DNA from: JANYCD01 sp043738625
GTDB taxonomy: Bacteria; Pseudomonadota; Gammaproteobacteria; Burkholderiales; Rhodocyclaceae
Assembly (NCBI GenBank): GCA_043738625.1
Contig: JAYUFR010000158.1
Location: 1 to 14,177, forward strand
Direction: 5' to 3'
Length of the DNA: 14,177 bases
Shown: in pieces, positions 1-6,976 of the stretch
How positions within the stretch are numbered: the stretch's first letter is position 1
Layout: each line of letters starts with the position of its first letter
Position numbers and translations under genes: made by a program
The notes under the pieces: generated by a model
The model's input: the letters and a program-made list of their open reading frames with translations, nothing else
Databases searched by the model: none
Told to the model about the DNA's origin: nothing

Positions 1-192
1 CTGATGATCGGTATCGAACTCGATCGCTCCTGTGGCGATCTGGTGAAGTCCGCGCTGCATGCGGGGCTGTTGATCAACGTCACTGCCGACAGCGTCATCC
101 GTCTGCTGCCGCCTTTGGTATTCACCGCTGATGAAGCAACGCAGCTCGTTGCCACGCTCTCATCCCTGATCTGCGAGTTCCTCGGAGCCTGA
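1..192 (+). CDS. argD: Acetylornithine aminotransferase, C-terminal end (partial)
   Basis: This is the last 63 codons of a class III PLP-dependent aminotransferase, cut by the left window edge; the stop is TGA at 190-192. The visible tail has the family's C-terminal pattern: an MIGIELD strand, a short helix, then GLLINVTADSVIRLLPPLV, in which the RLLPPL segment contributes to the substrate-binding domain of acetylornithine/ornithine-type aminotransferases. The PLP lysine lies outside the window. ArgD converts N-acetylglutamate semialdehyde and glutamate to N-acetylornithine and 2-oxoglutarate in the cytoplasm. The assignment to ArgD rather than another class III aminotransferase rests mainly on argF starting two bases after the stop and argG following. 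Another member, such as succinylornithine aminotransferase, cannot be excluded from this fragment alone. Confidence 0.86.
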   Translation: MMIGIELDRSCGDLVKSALHAGLLINVTADSVIRLLPPLVFTADEATQLVATLSSLICEFLGA

Positions 193-194
193 TC

Positions 195-1121
195 GTGGCC
201 GCGCCCCGGCACTTCCTGCAATTCAACGACCTTGAACGGGAAGAGTTCGAATACCTGTTTGAGCGCACGCGCTGGATCAAGCAGAAATTCAAGTCCTATC
301 AGCAATACTGGCCGTTGTCAGATCGTACCCTGGTGATGATTTTCGAGAAAGCCAGTACGCGTACCCGTCTTTCGTTTGAAGCCGGCATACAGCAGCTCGG
401 CGGCAGCGCCATCTACCTCAATACGCGCGATTCGCAGCTCGGCCGCGGCGAACCGGTGGAGGACGCAGCGCAGGTGATATCGCGCATGAGCGACATCGTC
501 ATGATCCGCACCTTCGAGCAGGAGATCATCGAGCGCTTTGCCGGTCACTCGCGGGTGCCGGTGATCAACGGCCTGACCAACGAATATCATCCCTGCCAGA
601 TACTCGCCGACATCTACACGTGGATCGAGCATCGTGGCCCGATCAAGGGCAAGACCGTCGCTTGGGTCGGCGATTCCAATAATGTCTGCAACACCTGGCT
701 GCAGGCTGCCGAGGTGTTCGATTTCAATGTGCACGTGTCGACACCGCCCCGTTATGAGGTCGAGGCCGAGCGCGCCGGGCTCTATGGCACCGACCACTTC
801 GAAGAATTCACCGATCCGATGGATGCCGCGCGCGATGCTGATCTCGTTACCACCGACGTGTGGACATCAATGGGCTTTGAGGCCGAGAACGAAGAACGCA
901 TGCGCGACTTCGCTGACTGGCAGGTCGATGCCGACATGATGAAGGTCGCTCGCCCTGATGCGCTGTTCATGCACTGCCTGCCCGCTCACCGCGGCGAGGA
1001 AGTGGCGGCCGAAGTCATCGACGGGCCACACAGCGTGGTCTGGGACGAGGCCGAGAACCGCCTGCACACGCAGAAGGCGTTGATGGAATTTTTGCTGCTT
1101 GGAAAAGTGGCGCTGAAGTAA
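195..1121 (+). CDS. argF: Ornithine carbamoyltransferase
   Basis: A 308-residue cytoplasmic enzyme that joins carbamoyl phosphate and ornithine to give citrulline. The signature motifs are all present: the carbamoyl-phosphate loop STRTR (residues 54-58), HPCQ (132-135), the ornithine-closing loop DVWTSMG (221-227) and HCLPAHRG (260-267, with the catalytic cysteine). Length matches the anabolic enzymes of about 305-310 residues. The start is GTG at 195, two bases after the argD stop, so the two genes are probably translationally coupled; no strong independent Shine-Dalgarno is seen and the N-terminus aligns with the family from this GTG. argG follows 16 bases after the stop. The SMG loop marks it as an ornithine, not acetylornithine, carbamoyltransferase as far as can be judged by eye. 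Confidence 0.97.
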   Translation: MAAPRHFLQFNDLEREEFEYLFERTRWIKQKFKSYQQYWPLSDRTLVMIFEKASTRTRLSFEAGIQQLGGSAIYLNTRDSQLGRGEPVEDAAQVISRMSDIVMIRTFEQEIIERFAGHSRVPVINGLTNEYHPCQILADIYTWIEHRGPIKGKTVAWVGDSNNVCNTWLQAAEVFDFNVHVSTPPRYEVEAERAGLYGTDHFEEFTDPMDAARDADLVTTDVWTSMGFEAENEERMRDFADWQVDADMMKVARPDALFMHCLPAHRGEEVAAEVIDGPHSVVWDEAENRLHTQKALMEFLLLGKVALK

Positions 1122-1137
1122 TCGAAGGAAACAGAGA

Positions 1138-2370
1138 ATGAGTGAAGTAAAAAAAGCCGTGCTCGCCTATTCCGGCGGGCTCGACACCTCGGTGATCCTC
1201 AAGTGGTTGCAGGACACCTACCAGTGCGAAGTGGTGACCTTTACCGCTGACCTGGGGCAGGGCGAGGAATTGGAGCCGGCCCGCGCCAAAGCCCTGAAAA
1301 TGGGCATCAAGAAAAAAAATATTTTCATCGATGACCTGCGCGAAGAGTTCGTGCGCGATTTCGTTTTCCCCATGTTTCGCGCCAATACCGTCTACGAGGG
1401 CGAGTATCTGCTGGGCACTTCGATTGCCCGCCCGTTGATTGCCAAACGCCTGGTGGAAATTGCACGCAAGACGGGCGCTGATGCGATTTCGCACGGTGCG
1501 ACAGGCAAGGGTAACGACCAGGTGCGTTTCGAGCTGGGCGCCTATGCGCTGATGCCCAACGTCAGGATCATCGCGCCATGGCGCGAGTGGGATCTGCTGT
1601 CGCGTGAAAAGCTGCTGGCCTACGCTGCGAAGCACGGCATCCCGATCGAGATGAAGCACAAGAAGGGTGGCTCGCCCTACTCGATGGATGCCAACCTGCT
1701 GCATATCTCGTACGAAGGCCGTCATCTGGAAAATCCGGCGGCCGAGGCTGAGGCGTCGATGTGGCGCTGGACCGTGCCGCCCGAAAAGGCGCCAGCCAAA
1801 CCGCTGCATCTCGAATTGAAATTCGAGCAGGGCGACCTCGTTGCCATCGACGGCAAGAAAATGAAGCCGCATCTGCTGCTCGCCAAATTGAATGAACTCG
1901 GCGGCCAGCATGGTATCGGTCGGCTCGACCTGGTCGAGAATCGCTATGTCGGCATGAAGTCGCGCGGCTGCTACGAAACACCCGGCGGCACCATCCTGCT
2001 CAAGGCACACCGCGCCATCGAGTCGGTGTGCCTCGACCGCGAAGTCGCCCACCTCAAGGACGATCTGATGCCGCGCTATGCCAGCATGATCTACAACGGC
2101 TATTGGTGGAGCCCCGAACGCCTTGCCCTGCAAGGGCTGATCGACGACACCCAAGCCAACGTGAACGGCTGGGTACGGGTCAAGCTCTACAAGGGGTGTG
2201 TTACCGTCGTCTCGCGCGATTCGAAGACGGATTCGCTGTTTGACCCGACCATCGCCACCTTCGAGGATGACGCCGGCGCCTACGACCAGAAGGATGCTGG
2301 CGGTTTCATCAAGCTCAACGCATTGCGGATGCGTATCGCCGAGAATGCCCGCATCAAGCGCAAACGCTGA
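1138..2370 (+). CDS. argG: Argininosuccinate synthase
   Basis: A 410-residue cytoplasmic ATP-dependent ligase that condenses citrulline and aspartate into argininosuccinate, the step after ArgF. The N-terminus carries the PP-loop nucleotide-binding motif AYSGGLDTS (residues 10-18). The second family motif, GATGKGNDQVRFEL, starts at residue 120 and belongs to the citrulline/aspartate-binding region. Length fits the type I enzymes of about 400-410 residues. The ATG at 1138 is preceded by a GAAGGAAACAGAG purine-rich ribosome binding site. It lies 16 bp after argF in the same direction, consistent with an argDFG operon. No argH (the next step) is present in the window, and no ARG-box operator was identified with confidence. 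Confidence 0.98.
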   Translation: MSEVKKAVLAYSGGLDTSVILKWLQDTYQCEVVTFTADLGQGEELEPARAKALKMGIKKKNIFIDDLREEFVRDFVFPMFRANTVYEGEYLLGTSIARPLIAKRLVEIARKTGADAISHGATGKGNDQVRFELGAYALMPNVRIIAPWREWDLLSREKLLAYAAKHGIPIEMKHKKGGSPYSMDANLLHISYEGRHLENPAAEAEASMWRWTVPPEKAPAKPLHLELKFEQGDLVAIDGKKMKPHLLLAKLNELGGQHGIGRLDLVENRYVGMKSRGCYETPGGTILLKAHRAIESVCLDREVAHLKDDLMPRYASMIYNGYWWSPERLALQGLIDDTQANVNGWVRVKLYKGCVTVVSRDSKTDSLFDPTIATFEDDAGAYDQKDAGGFIKLNALRMRIAENARIKRKR

Positions 2371-2386
2371 TTAACTGGAGTTGCAG

Positions 2387-2701
2387 ATGTCTCAATTCGA
2401 CAATGTTTCAGTGGTAAAAAAGGCCAACGTCTATTTCGACGGCAAGTGCGTCAGCCATACCGTGGTCCAAGCTGATGGCAGCAAAAAAAGCGTGGGTGTA
2501 ATCCTGCCTTCTACACTGACCTTCAATACCGGCGTTCCCGAAATCATGGAATGCGTCTCCGGCACTTGCCGCGTCAGATTTAAGGGCCAAAGCGAATGGA
2601 AAACCTGCGGTGCCGGCCAATCATTCAATGCACCCGCCAATTCGAGCTTCGACATCGAGGTTGCCGGCGAGCCGTATCACTATGTATGTCACTTTGACTG
2701 A
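2387..2701 (+). CDS. ppnP: Pyrimidine/purine nucleoside phosphorylase, PpnP (YaiE/DUF1255) family
   Basis: A small single-domain cupin-type protein of 104 residues. It resembles Escherichia coli PpnP (formerly YaiE), which phosphorolyses several purine and pyrimidine nucleosides to free base and pentose 1-phosphate. Visible family features are the ASVGV-like segment (KKSVGVILPSTLTF), the PEIMECVSGTCRV strand pair and the AGQSFNAPANSSFDIEV stretch near the C-terminus. A TTG at 2381 would add two residues, but the ATG at 2387 is preferred because CTGGAG at 2375-2380 sits six bases before it. The gene starts 16 bp after argG, suggesting readthrough from the arginine genes, with no obvious functional link to them. 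Catalytic activity is inferred from the family. Confidence 0.9.
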   Translation: MSQFDNVSVVKKANVYFDGKCVSHTVVQADGSKKSVGVILPSTLTFNTGVPEIMECVSGTCRVRFKGQSEWKTCGAGQSFNAPANSSFDIEVAGEPYHYVCHFD

Positions 2702-2714
2702 TTGAGGAGTCGCC

Positions 2715-3209
2715 ATGCCTTCTTTTGATATCTCGTCCGAAGCCGATATGGTGGCGTTGAGGAATGCGGTAGACGTGGCCGGCCGTCACATCGGCAACCG
2801 TTATGACTTCAAGGGCAGCAGCGCAAAGGTCGAACTTCAGGAGAAGGAAAAGCTCATCACCCTGCACGGCGATTCCGATTTCCAACTTAGCCAGATCAAG
2901 GACATCCTGTTTCCCGAGATGGAAAAAAAGGAACGCGAAAGCACCAAGCGCCTGGATGCGGGCGATGTGCAGGTGGTTTCCGGCAATAAGGCCAAGCAGG
3001 AACTGAAGATCAAGGTCGGCATTGAAAGTGAACTGGCCAAGAAACTGGTCAAGCTCATCAAGGACAGCAAACTCAAGGTTCAGGCCAGCATTCAGGGCGA
3101 CGTGGTACGCGTTACCGGCGCCAAGCGCGACCTGCTGCAGGAGACCATTGCACTGGTCAAAAAATCAATCACCGACTTTCCGCTCAAGTACGGCAATTTC
3201 CGCGATTAA
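2715..3209 (+). CDS. yajQ: YajQ family nucleotide-binding protein (UPF0234)
   Basis: A 164-residue protein with the N-terminus typical of YajQ: MPSFDI, then an NRYDFKG motif near residues 28-34, and a C-terminal half with repeated lysine-rich helices (KLVKLIKDSKLKVQASIQGD) ending near YGNFRD. Length is essentially that of E. coli YajQ. The family has two ferredoxin-like domains. Members bind nucleotides, and a Xanthomonas member has been described as a cyclic-di-GMP effector; whether this protein binds c-di-GMP is not visible from sequence. A strong ribosome binding site (GAGGAG) precedes the ATG. It lies 13 bp after ppnP and 25 bp before the enoyl-CoA hydratase-like gene, on the same strand. 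Confidence 0.94.
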   Translation: MPSFDISSEADMVALRNAVDVAGRHIGNRYDFKGSSAKVELQEKEKLITLHGDSDFQLSQIKDILFPEMEKKERESTKRLDAGDVQVVSGNKAKQELKIKVGIESELAKKLVKLIKDSKLKVQASIQGDVVRVTGAKRDLLQETIALVKKSITDFPLKYGNFRD

Positions 3210-3234
3210 TTAAAAGTCGGCGAGGAGAAAAATA

Positions 3235-4020
3235 ATGCGCAGCGTTGAATCGACCATCGGTGAAGGAGGCGTTGCCACTCTCGTTCTGAATCGGCCAGAC
3301 CGGCTCAATGCGCTCGACCTGGATCTGGTGAACAATCTTCGTACTGACCTGGCACGCTTTGCCAAGGCGGATGAAGTCAAAGCCATCATCATCACGGGTG
3401 CCGGTCGCGCTTTCAGTGCCGGTGCCGATCTCACCGCGTTGGCGCCCAAACTTCAGGCGAATGGTCATGTCGATATGGGACGTCAGGTGAGTGAAGCGGT
3501 ATTGACGCACTTTGCGCCGTTGATGTCTGAGCTGATGGCTTTTCCCAAGCCCGTGGTAATTGCCATCAATGGCATCGCTGCCGGAGGCGGGGCGGGTATT
3601 GCTCTGTGCGGCGATGTGATCCTGGCCGGGCGTGAAGGCAAGATCAAATTTGTCCAAACCCAGCAGTTGGGTATCGTCGCTGACCTGGGTGCCAATTGGC
3701 TGTTGCAGCGCGCTGCCGGACGCCAGGCAGCACTGGCGGCATCACTGCTGGGTGAGACGATCAGCGCCGAACATGCCCAGCGTTTGGGGCTGGTATGGGA
3801 AGTGGTGGACGATGATCAACTGATCGCCAAAGCCCAGGCTGTGGCGCAGTCACTGGCCAAAGTGCCGGCCGCAGCAGTACGCGCGGCGCGCAACCTGGTC
3901 GACACCGCAGCGACGTCGACGTTCGAACAAATGCTTGAACTGGAGCGAATTCATCTGCGTGACTTGGCCGCAGCGCCGGAACTGCTGGCGCGGATCAATT
4001 TTTTTCTCAGCAAGCAGTAA
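3235..4020 (+). CDS. Enoyl-CoA hydratase/isomerase family protein, PaaG-like
   Basis: A 261-residue crotonase-fold protein. The oxyanion-hole segments are present: FSAGADL (residues 60-66) and NGIAAGGGAGIAL (112-124). The two catalytic glutamates of true enoyl-CoA hydratases appear absent: the GGGCE-type glutamate is replaced by small residues, and the QPE-type position reads QTQ. An aspartate at 150 (GIVADLG) aligns with the PDCGG aspartate of PaaG, the ring-1,2-epoxyphenylacetyl-CoA isomerase. The C-terminal helix (FEQMLELERIHLRDLA) also resembles PaaG. Isomerase-like chemistry on a CoA thioester is therefore likelier than hydration, but the substrate is unknown and no other paa genes are visible. 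The start has a good GAGGAG site. The stop at 4018-4020 converges with the pirin remnant on the other strand. Confidence 0.85.
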   Translation: MRSVESTIGEGGVATLVLNRPDRLNALDLDLVNNLRTDLARFAKADEVKAIIITGAGRAFSAGADLTALAPKLQANGHVDMGRQVSEAVLTHFAPLMSELMAFPKPVVIAINGIAAGGGAGIALCGDVILAGREGKIKFVQTQQLGIVADLGANWLLQRAAGRQAALAASLLGETISAEHAQRLGLVWEVVDDDQLIAKAQAVAQSLAKVPAAAVRAARNLVDTAATSTFEQMLELERIHLRDLAAAPELLARINFFLSKQ

Positions 4021-4037
4021 CCGCAAAACCTGTTCAT

Positions 4038-4515
4038 TCAGGGAAGGGGAATCGATTCCGTCCCCCCTGGCACCCGCGCAAACTTTTCGTTGCGCCAATC
4101 GTCCCGCGCCTGATCGATAAATTCTCTGCGCGACGACACAAAATTCCAGTTGATGTAGCGCACACCGGGCAGCGGTTCGCCGCCAAGCAGCATCAGGTGT
4201 GACGGCCCGGTCGCCGGCTTGCAGCGTGCTGGCTGCGCCCGATTCGAGGGTGAGCAGATGATGCTCTGGCACAGCGGATCCATCGACGCGGAGACCTCCA
4301 GCGACGATGTATAGCGCAAGTTCCTGATCACTCGCCGGCATACGCCTGCCGACAAATGTAATTCGACGTAAGTGGTCGGCGTCGCGGTCTTTACGGGAGA
4401 TGTTTTTCCGAAGGCCGTGCCGATCAGGGTCCGACACGCTGCTGCTGTGGCGACGGCAACAAGCGCTTTACCGGAAAGCCAATGTTTTTTTCGTGTGGGG
4501 CGATCAGCATCGTCG
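4038..4515 (-). pseudogene. Pirin family protein, 5'-truncated and frameshifted remnant
   Basis: Reading the minus strand from about 4515 to 4038, pirin C-terminal homology appears but moves between frames. A probable start of the remnant is APHEKNIGFPVKRLLP (about 4500-4455). Then RTLIGTAFGKTSPVK to TYVELHLSAG runs to about 4344, MPASDQELALYIVAGGLRVDG starts at 4341 in another frame, and HLMLLGGEPLPGVRYINWNF starts at 4199 back in the earlier frame. The last segment continues to FIDQARDDW, VPGGTESIPLP and a TGA at 4038-4040, a typical pirin C-terminus. The shifts near 4343 and 4200 compensate each other; one near 4433 is less certain. The N-terminal cupin half, with the metal-binding His residues, is missing and the remnant begins right after the OsmC-like stop. 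Pirins are Fe-binding cupins. This copy is very unlikely to be functional. Confidence 0.8.
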
Positions 4516-4529
4516 TATACCGTCCGTGC

Positions 4530-4928
4530 TCAGGCGACCGTGGTGCTGATAGTGATCTCGGTCTGCGTCATCAGCTTGTGGATGGGGCAGCGTGCCGCGA
4601 TCTCGGTTAGCCGGATCTTGTCGTTTTCGCTGAGATTGCCGTTGAAGCCCAGCTTAACGTTGAGGCCGTAATGTCCCTTGCTCTCCTGGCTGCTGTCGCG
4701 ATCAATCTCGATATCGACGCTCTCCAGCGGCATGGCTTTGCGTTGCGCATACAGCAACAGCGTCATGGCCTTGCAAGCCGCCAACGACGCATCGAAGAGG
4801 TCGTGCGGGCTGAGGCCTGAGTCGTCGCCACCGAGTTCAGACGATTCATCCGCGAAAAGCAGGTGGTCGCCGGATTGAATGCGCTGACGCAGTTTGCCAG
4901 TGGCGTCTTTTTGCAATCGGATAGTCAT
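4530..4928 (-). CDS. OsmC/Ohr family protein
   Basis: A 132-residue OsmC-fold protein. Both redox cysteines expected for the family are present: Cys52 in SLAACKAMTLLLY, at the start of the central helix, and Cys114 in AARCPIHKLM. Together they suggest a thiol peroxidase acting on organic hydroperoxides. The GLSPHDLFDASLAAC segment and the C-terminal strand TEITISTTVA are also typical. The ATG at 4928 is chosen over a TTG three bases upstream; GGAG lies eight bases before the ATG. The gene sits 26 bp after the FMN reductase on the same strand, and the pirin remnant starts directly after its stop. It could be a YhfA-like OsmC relative rather than OsmC or Ohr proper; the peroxidase role is inferred from the cysteines. 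Confidence 0.88.
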   Translation of the reverse strand: MTIRLQKDATGKLRQRIQSGDHLLFADESSELGGDDSGLSPHDLFDASLAACKAMTLLLYAQRKAMPLESVDIEIDRDSSQESKGHYGLNVKLGFNGNLSENDKIRLTEIAARCPIHKLMTQTEITISTTVA

Positions 4929-4954
4929 CAATGTTTCTCCGGTAACGCCAATGA

Positions 4955-5536
4955 TCAGGCGTTCAAGCGCTGCAAGGTTTGCACAAGTTTGCTGGCCATC
5001 CGATCGAGGCTGACTTGCTGTTTTTCGTCGACCAGGGTTCCGTTGGCGGCGAATGCCTGATGCGCATGAGGTACCGCGAGCTGGTCCGCCAATACGATGA
5101 CACCGAGATTGGCGAGCAGTTGCCGAATCAGGTTCAGGCTGCGCATGCCGCCGAAACCGCCCGGCGACGCGGCCAGCACCAGGGCTACTTTGTCGCGATA
5201 GAGCGCAAGGCCGTCTTCCTGCCCGTCCGGGCGCGAGATCCAGTCAAGCGTGTTTTTCAGCAGCGGCGTGATGAAGCCGTTGTACTCGGGCGAAGCGATG
5301 ATCAAGCCCTGGTGAGAAGCCATCAGCTTGCGCAGTGCGCGCGCCTTTTCCGGAACGCCGGATTCAGCTTCCAGGTCGCCGTCATAAAGTGGGATCGGGT
5401 AGTCGCGCATGTCGACCAGTGTCACTTCTGCGCCAGCTTTACCCGCACTTTCAGAAGCTGCCTTGGCCAGTTTCTTGTTGAGCGATTCTTTGCGCGCGCT
5501 TGCGGCGAATACCAGTATTGCGGGTGTGTTGGCCAT
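4955..5536 (-). CDS. NADPH-dependent FMN reductase family protein
   Basis: A 193-residue flavodoxin-like-fold protein. The N-terminal phosphate-binding loop is FAASARKESLNKKLA (residues 10-24), and the FMN-contact motif SPEYNGFITPLLKNTLDW (residues 82-99) is nearly canonical for this family. A further GGFGGMRSLNLIR stretch follows. Members reduce FMN, quinones, azo compounds or chromate with NAD(P)H; the physiological substrate here is unknown. The ATG at 5536 is preceded by AAAGGAAA, which overlaps the stop codon of the upstream amidotransferase gene, only 13 bp away, pointing to co-transcription and possibly translational coupling. No signal peptide is seen, so it should act in the cytoplasm. 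Confidence 0.92.
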   Translation of the reverse strand: MANTPAILVFAASARKESLNKKLAKAASESAGKAGAEVTLVDMRDYPIPLYDGDLEAESGVPEKARALRKLMASHQGLIIASPEYNGFITPLLKNTLDWISRPDGQEDGLALYRDKVALVLAASPGGFGGMRSLNLIRQLLANLGVIVLADQLAVPHAHQAFAANGTLVDEKQQVSLDRMASKLVQTLQRLNA

Positions 5537-5549
5537 GCTCGATTTCCTT

Positions 5550-6263
5550 TTAGTTTTGTATCAATTCTGTGATCCAGCGTGCGTAGAGCTTGTCGGCAAT
5601 GCGATGCAACGCCGCCACCTTTGCTGACATGTCTTCGACGATCTGTTCCGGCAATTGCACCGAAGGCCGCGGTCTGGCTTTTTCCAGTTCCCACTGGGAG
5701 CACCAGGTGCGGATCATTTCCTCGGTCATCTCGACGTGGCACTGCATGCCGAGGTGGGGACCCATGACAAATGCCTGATTGGGACAATACGCGCTTTCCA
5801 ATATGCGGGTTGCGCCTTGCGGAATGGAAAATGTTTCGCCATGCCAGTGAAAGGATTCGAACCCGCTACCTTCCGCCAACCATTCATGCGCCATGGGGGA
5901 TACCAATTGCACCTGACCCCAGCCGATTTCCTTCATCGGATTGCGACTTACCGTACCACCCAGTGCTTTGGACATCAACTGCCCGCCAAGGCAATGGCCG
6001 ATGACGGGAATGTCCTGCTTTACTGCCTCACGAATCAGGTTGAGCACATGCGGAATCCACGGCAGCTCATCATTCACGCTCATCGGGCCGCCCATGAAGC
6101 AAAGACCGGCATAGGCTTCCGGCGAGGCGGGAACGGACTCGCCCTCATCGATGCGGATCAGCGCCCATGGAATCCTGTGGGTGTCGAGGAATGTGGCAAA
6201 ATAGCCCGGTCCCTCGCTGGCGGAGTGACGAAAAATGGCGACGGGTTTGGTGTCTGCATTCAT
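5550..6263 (-). CDS. Class I glutamine amidotransferase domain protein
   Basis: A 237-residue stand-alone type 1 glutamine amidotransferase. The catalytic triad is visible: Cys91 in the nucleophile elbow GHCLGGQL, with His176 and Glu178 in QCHVEMT. An oxyanion-type FMGGPMSV motif lies at about residues 56-63, and HWHGETF at 139-145 is also typical of the GMP synthase-like subfamily. The reading frame is open to a GTG at 6317, but the ATG at 6263 is preferred because the homologous strand (PVAIFRHS) starts just after it. No synthase partner domain is fused, so the amide acceptor is unknown; related proteins are often annotated GMP synthase-like or gamma-glutamyl hydrolases. It is the first gene of the minus-strand cluster and is divergent from the NUDIX gene across 64 bp. 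Confidence 0.88.
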   Translation of the reverse strand: MNADTKPVAIFRHSASEGPGYFATFLDTHRIPWALIRIDEGESVPASPEAYAGLCFMGGPMSVNDELPWIPHVLNLIREAVKQDIPVIGHCLGGQLMSKALGGTVSRNPMKEIGWGQVQLVSPMAHEWLAEGSGFESFHWHGETFSIPQGATRILESAYCPNQAFVMGPHLGMQCHVEMTEEMIRTWCSQWELEKARPRPSVQLPEQIVEDMSAKVAALHRIADKLYARWITELIQN

Positions 6264-6327
6264 GCCGATGTGTTCCGTAATCGCGTCGTCGCATTTTAGC
6301 GCCGCCGCATTCTCCACAGGTTATCCG

Positions 6328-6915
6328 ATGGAATTAACGCCTACCGCAGACTGGCTGCGCAGCCGTTTTTCAGCCGCTGCGGCACCCGGGCCAACGCCGG
6401 ATATTGGCCATGTGCTGGAAGACTCGACGCATGCCTCGGTGTTGATTCCGCTGGTGTTGCGGCCAACGGGTATCACGGTCCTGCTGACGCAGCGCACCGC
6501 GCATCTGAACGATCATGCCGGTCAGGTCAGCTTTCCGGGCGGGCGTCGCGACGAATCCGATTTCGACCCGACAGCCACCGCATTGCGCGAAGCCAACGAG
6601 GAAGTCGGGCTGGATCTGGCGCAAGTGGAAGTCATTGGGGTCATGCCGGAGTATTGGACCAGCAGCCGGTTTCGCATTACTCCCGTGGTCGGACTCATTA
6701 CCCCGCCGCTCAATCTCAAGCTCGACGATTTTGAAGTGGCCGATGTTTTTGAACCGCCCCTGGTGTTTTTGCTCGATCAGGCCAACTGGCGGCGAGACAG
6801 TCTCGAGCGCGACGGACAACGGCGCGAGTACTGGGCCATGCCATGGCAAGGACACTATATATGGGGTGTCACGGCAGGTATGATCGTTAATCTGCAGCGT
6901 TTCCTGCTCGGATAG
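6328..6915 (+). CDS. NUDIX hydrolase, CoA pyrophosphatase-like
   Basis: A 195-residue NUDIX protein. The core box runs from GGRRDESD through TALREANEEVGL (residues 71-95) with metal-binding Glu88, Glu91 and Glu92. Directly before it is LLTQRTAHLNDHAGQVSFPGG, close to the LLTxR...FPGG signature of peroxisomal and bacterial coenzyme A diphosphatases (NudL/PCD1 type), which split CoA into 3',5'-ADP and 4'-phosphopantetheine. The usual Arg of that signature is Asn61 here, so the exact substrate is a family-level inference. The ATG at 6328 matches the expected N-terminus; only a weak ACAGG lies upstream. It is divergent from the amidotransferase gene, and the CobD-like gene follows 61 bp later. 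Confidence 0.9.
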   Translation: MELTPTADWLRSRFSAAAAPGPTPDIGHVLEDSTHASVLIPLVLRPTGITVLLTQRTAHLNDHAGQVSFPGGRRDESDFDPTATALREANEEVGLDLAQVEVIGVMPEYWTSSRFRITPVVGLITPPLNLKLDDFEVADVFEPPLVFLLDQANWRRDSLERDGQRREYWAMPWQGHYIWGVTAGMIVNLQRFLLG

Positions 6916-6976
6916 CGGCACCTTGGCTGTGGTATCTTGATGGCCGCATTTTTCGCTTTTCCCCCACCCCTCAGCA

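Noticed and set aside
1015..2154. Open reading frame of 379 codons on the minus strand opposite argG
   Set aside because: It is the mirror of argG codon usage with no motifs, and argG itself is unambiguous.
4048..4059. Perfect palindrome GGAATCGATTCC near the convergent gene ends
   Set aside because: It encodes part of the conserved pirin C-terminus (TESIPLP) and has no loop or T-run, so it is not supported as a terminator or operator.
3850..4437. A 195-codon minus-strand frame overlapping the end of the enoyl-CoA hydratase-like gene
   Set aside because: Only its middle part is pirin-like; the rest is out-of-frame sequence, so it is not a gene but part of the pirin remnant.
4979..6299. Plus-strand reading frames opposite the FMN reductase and amidotransferase genes
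   Set aside because: The minus-strand genes carry complete catalytic and cofactor motifs and good start sites; the plus-strand translations have none.
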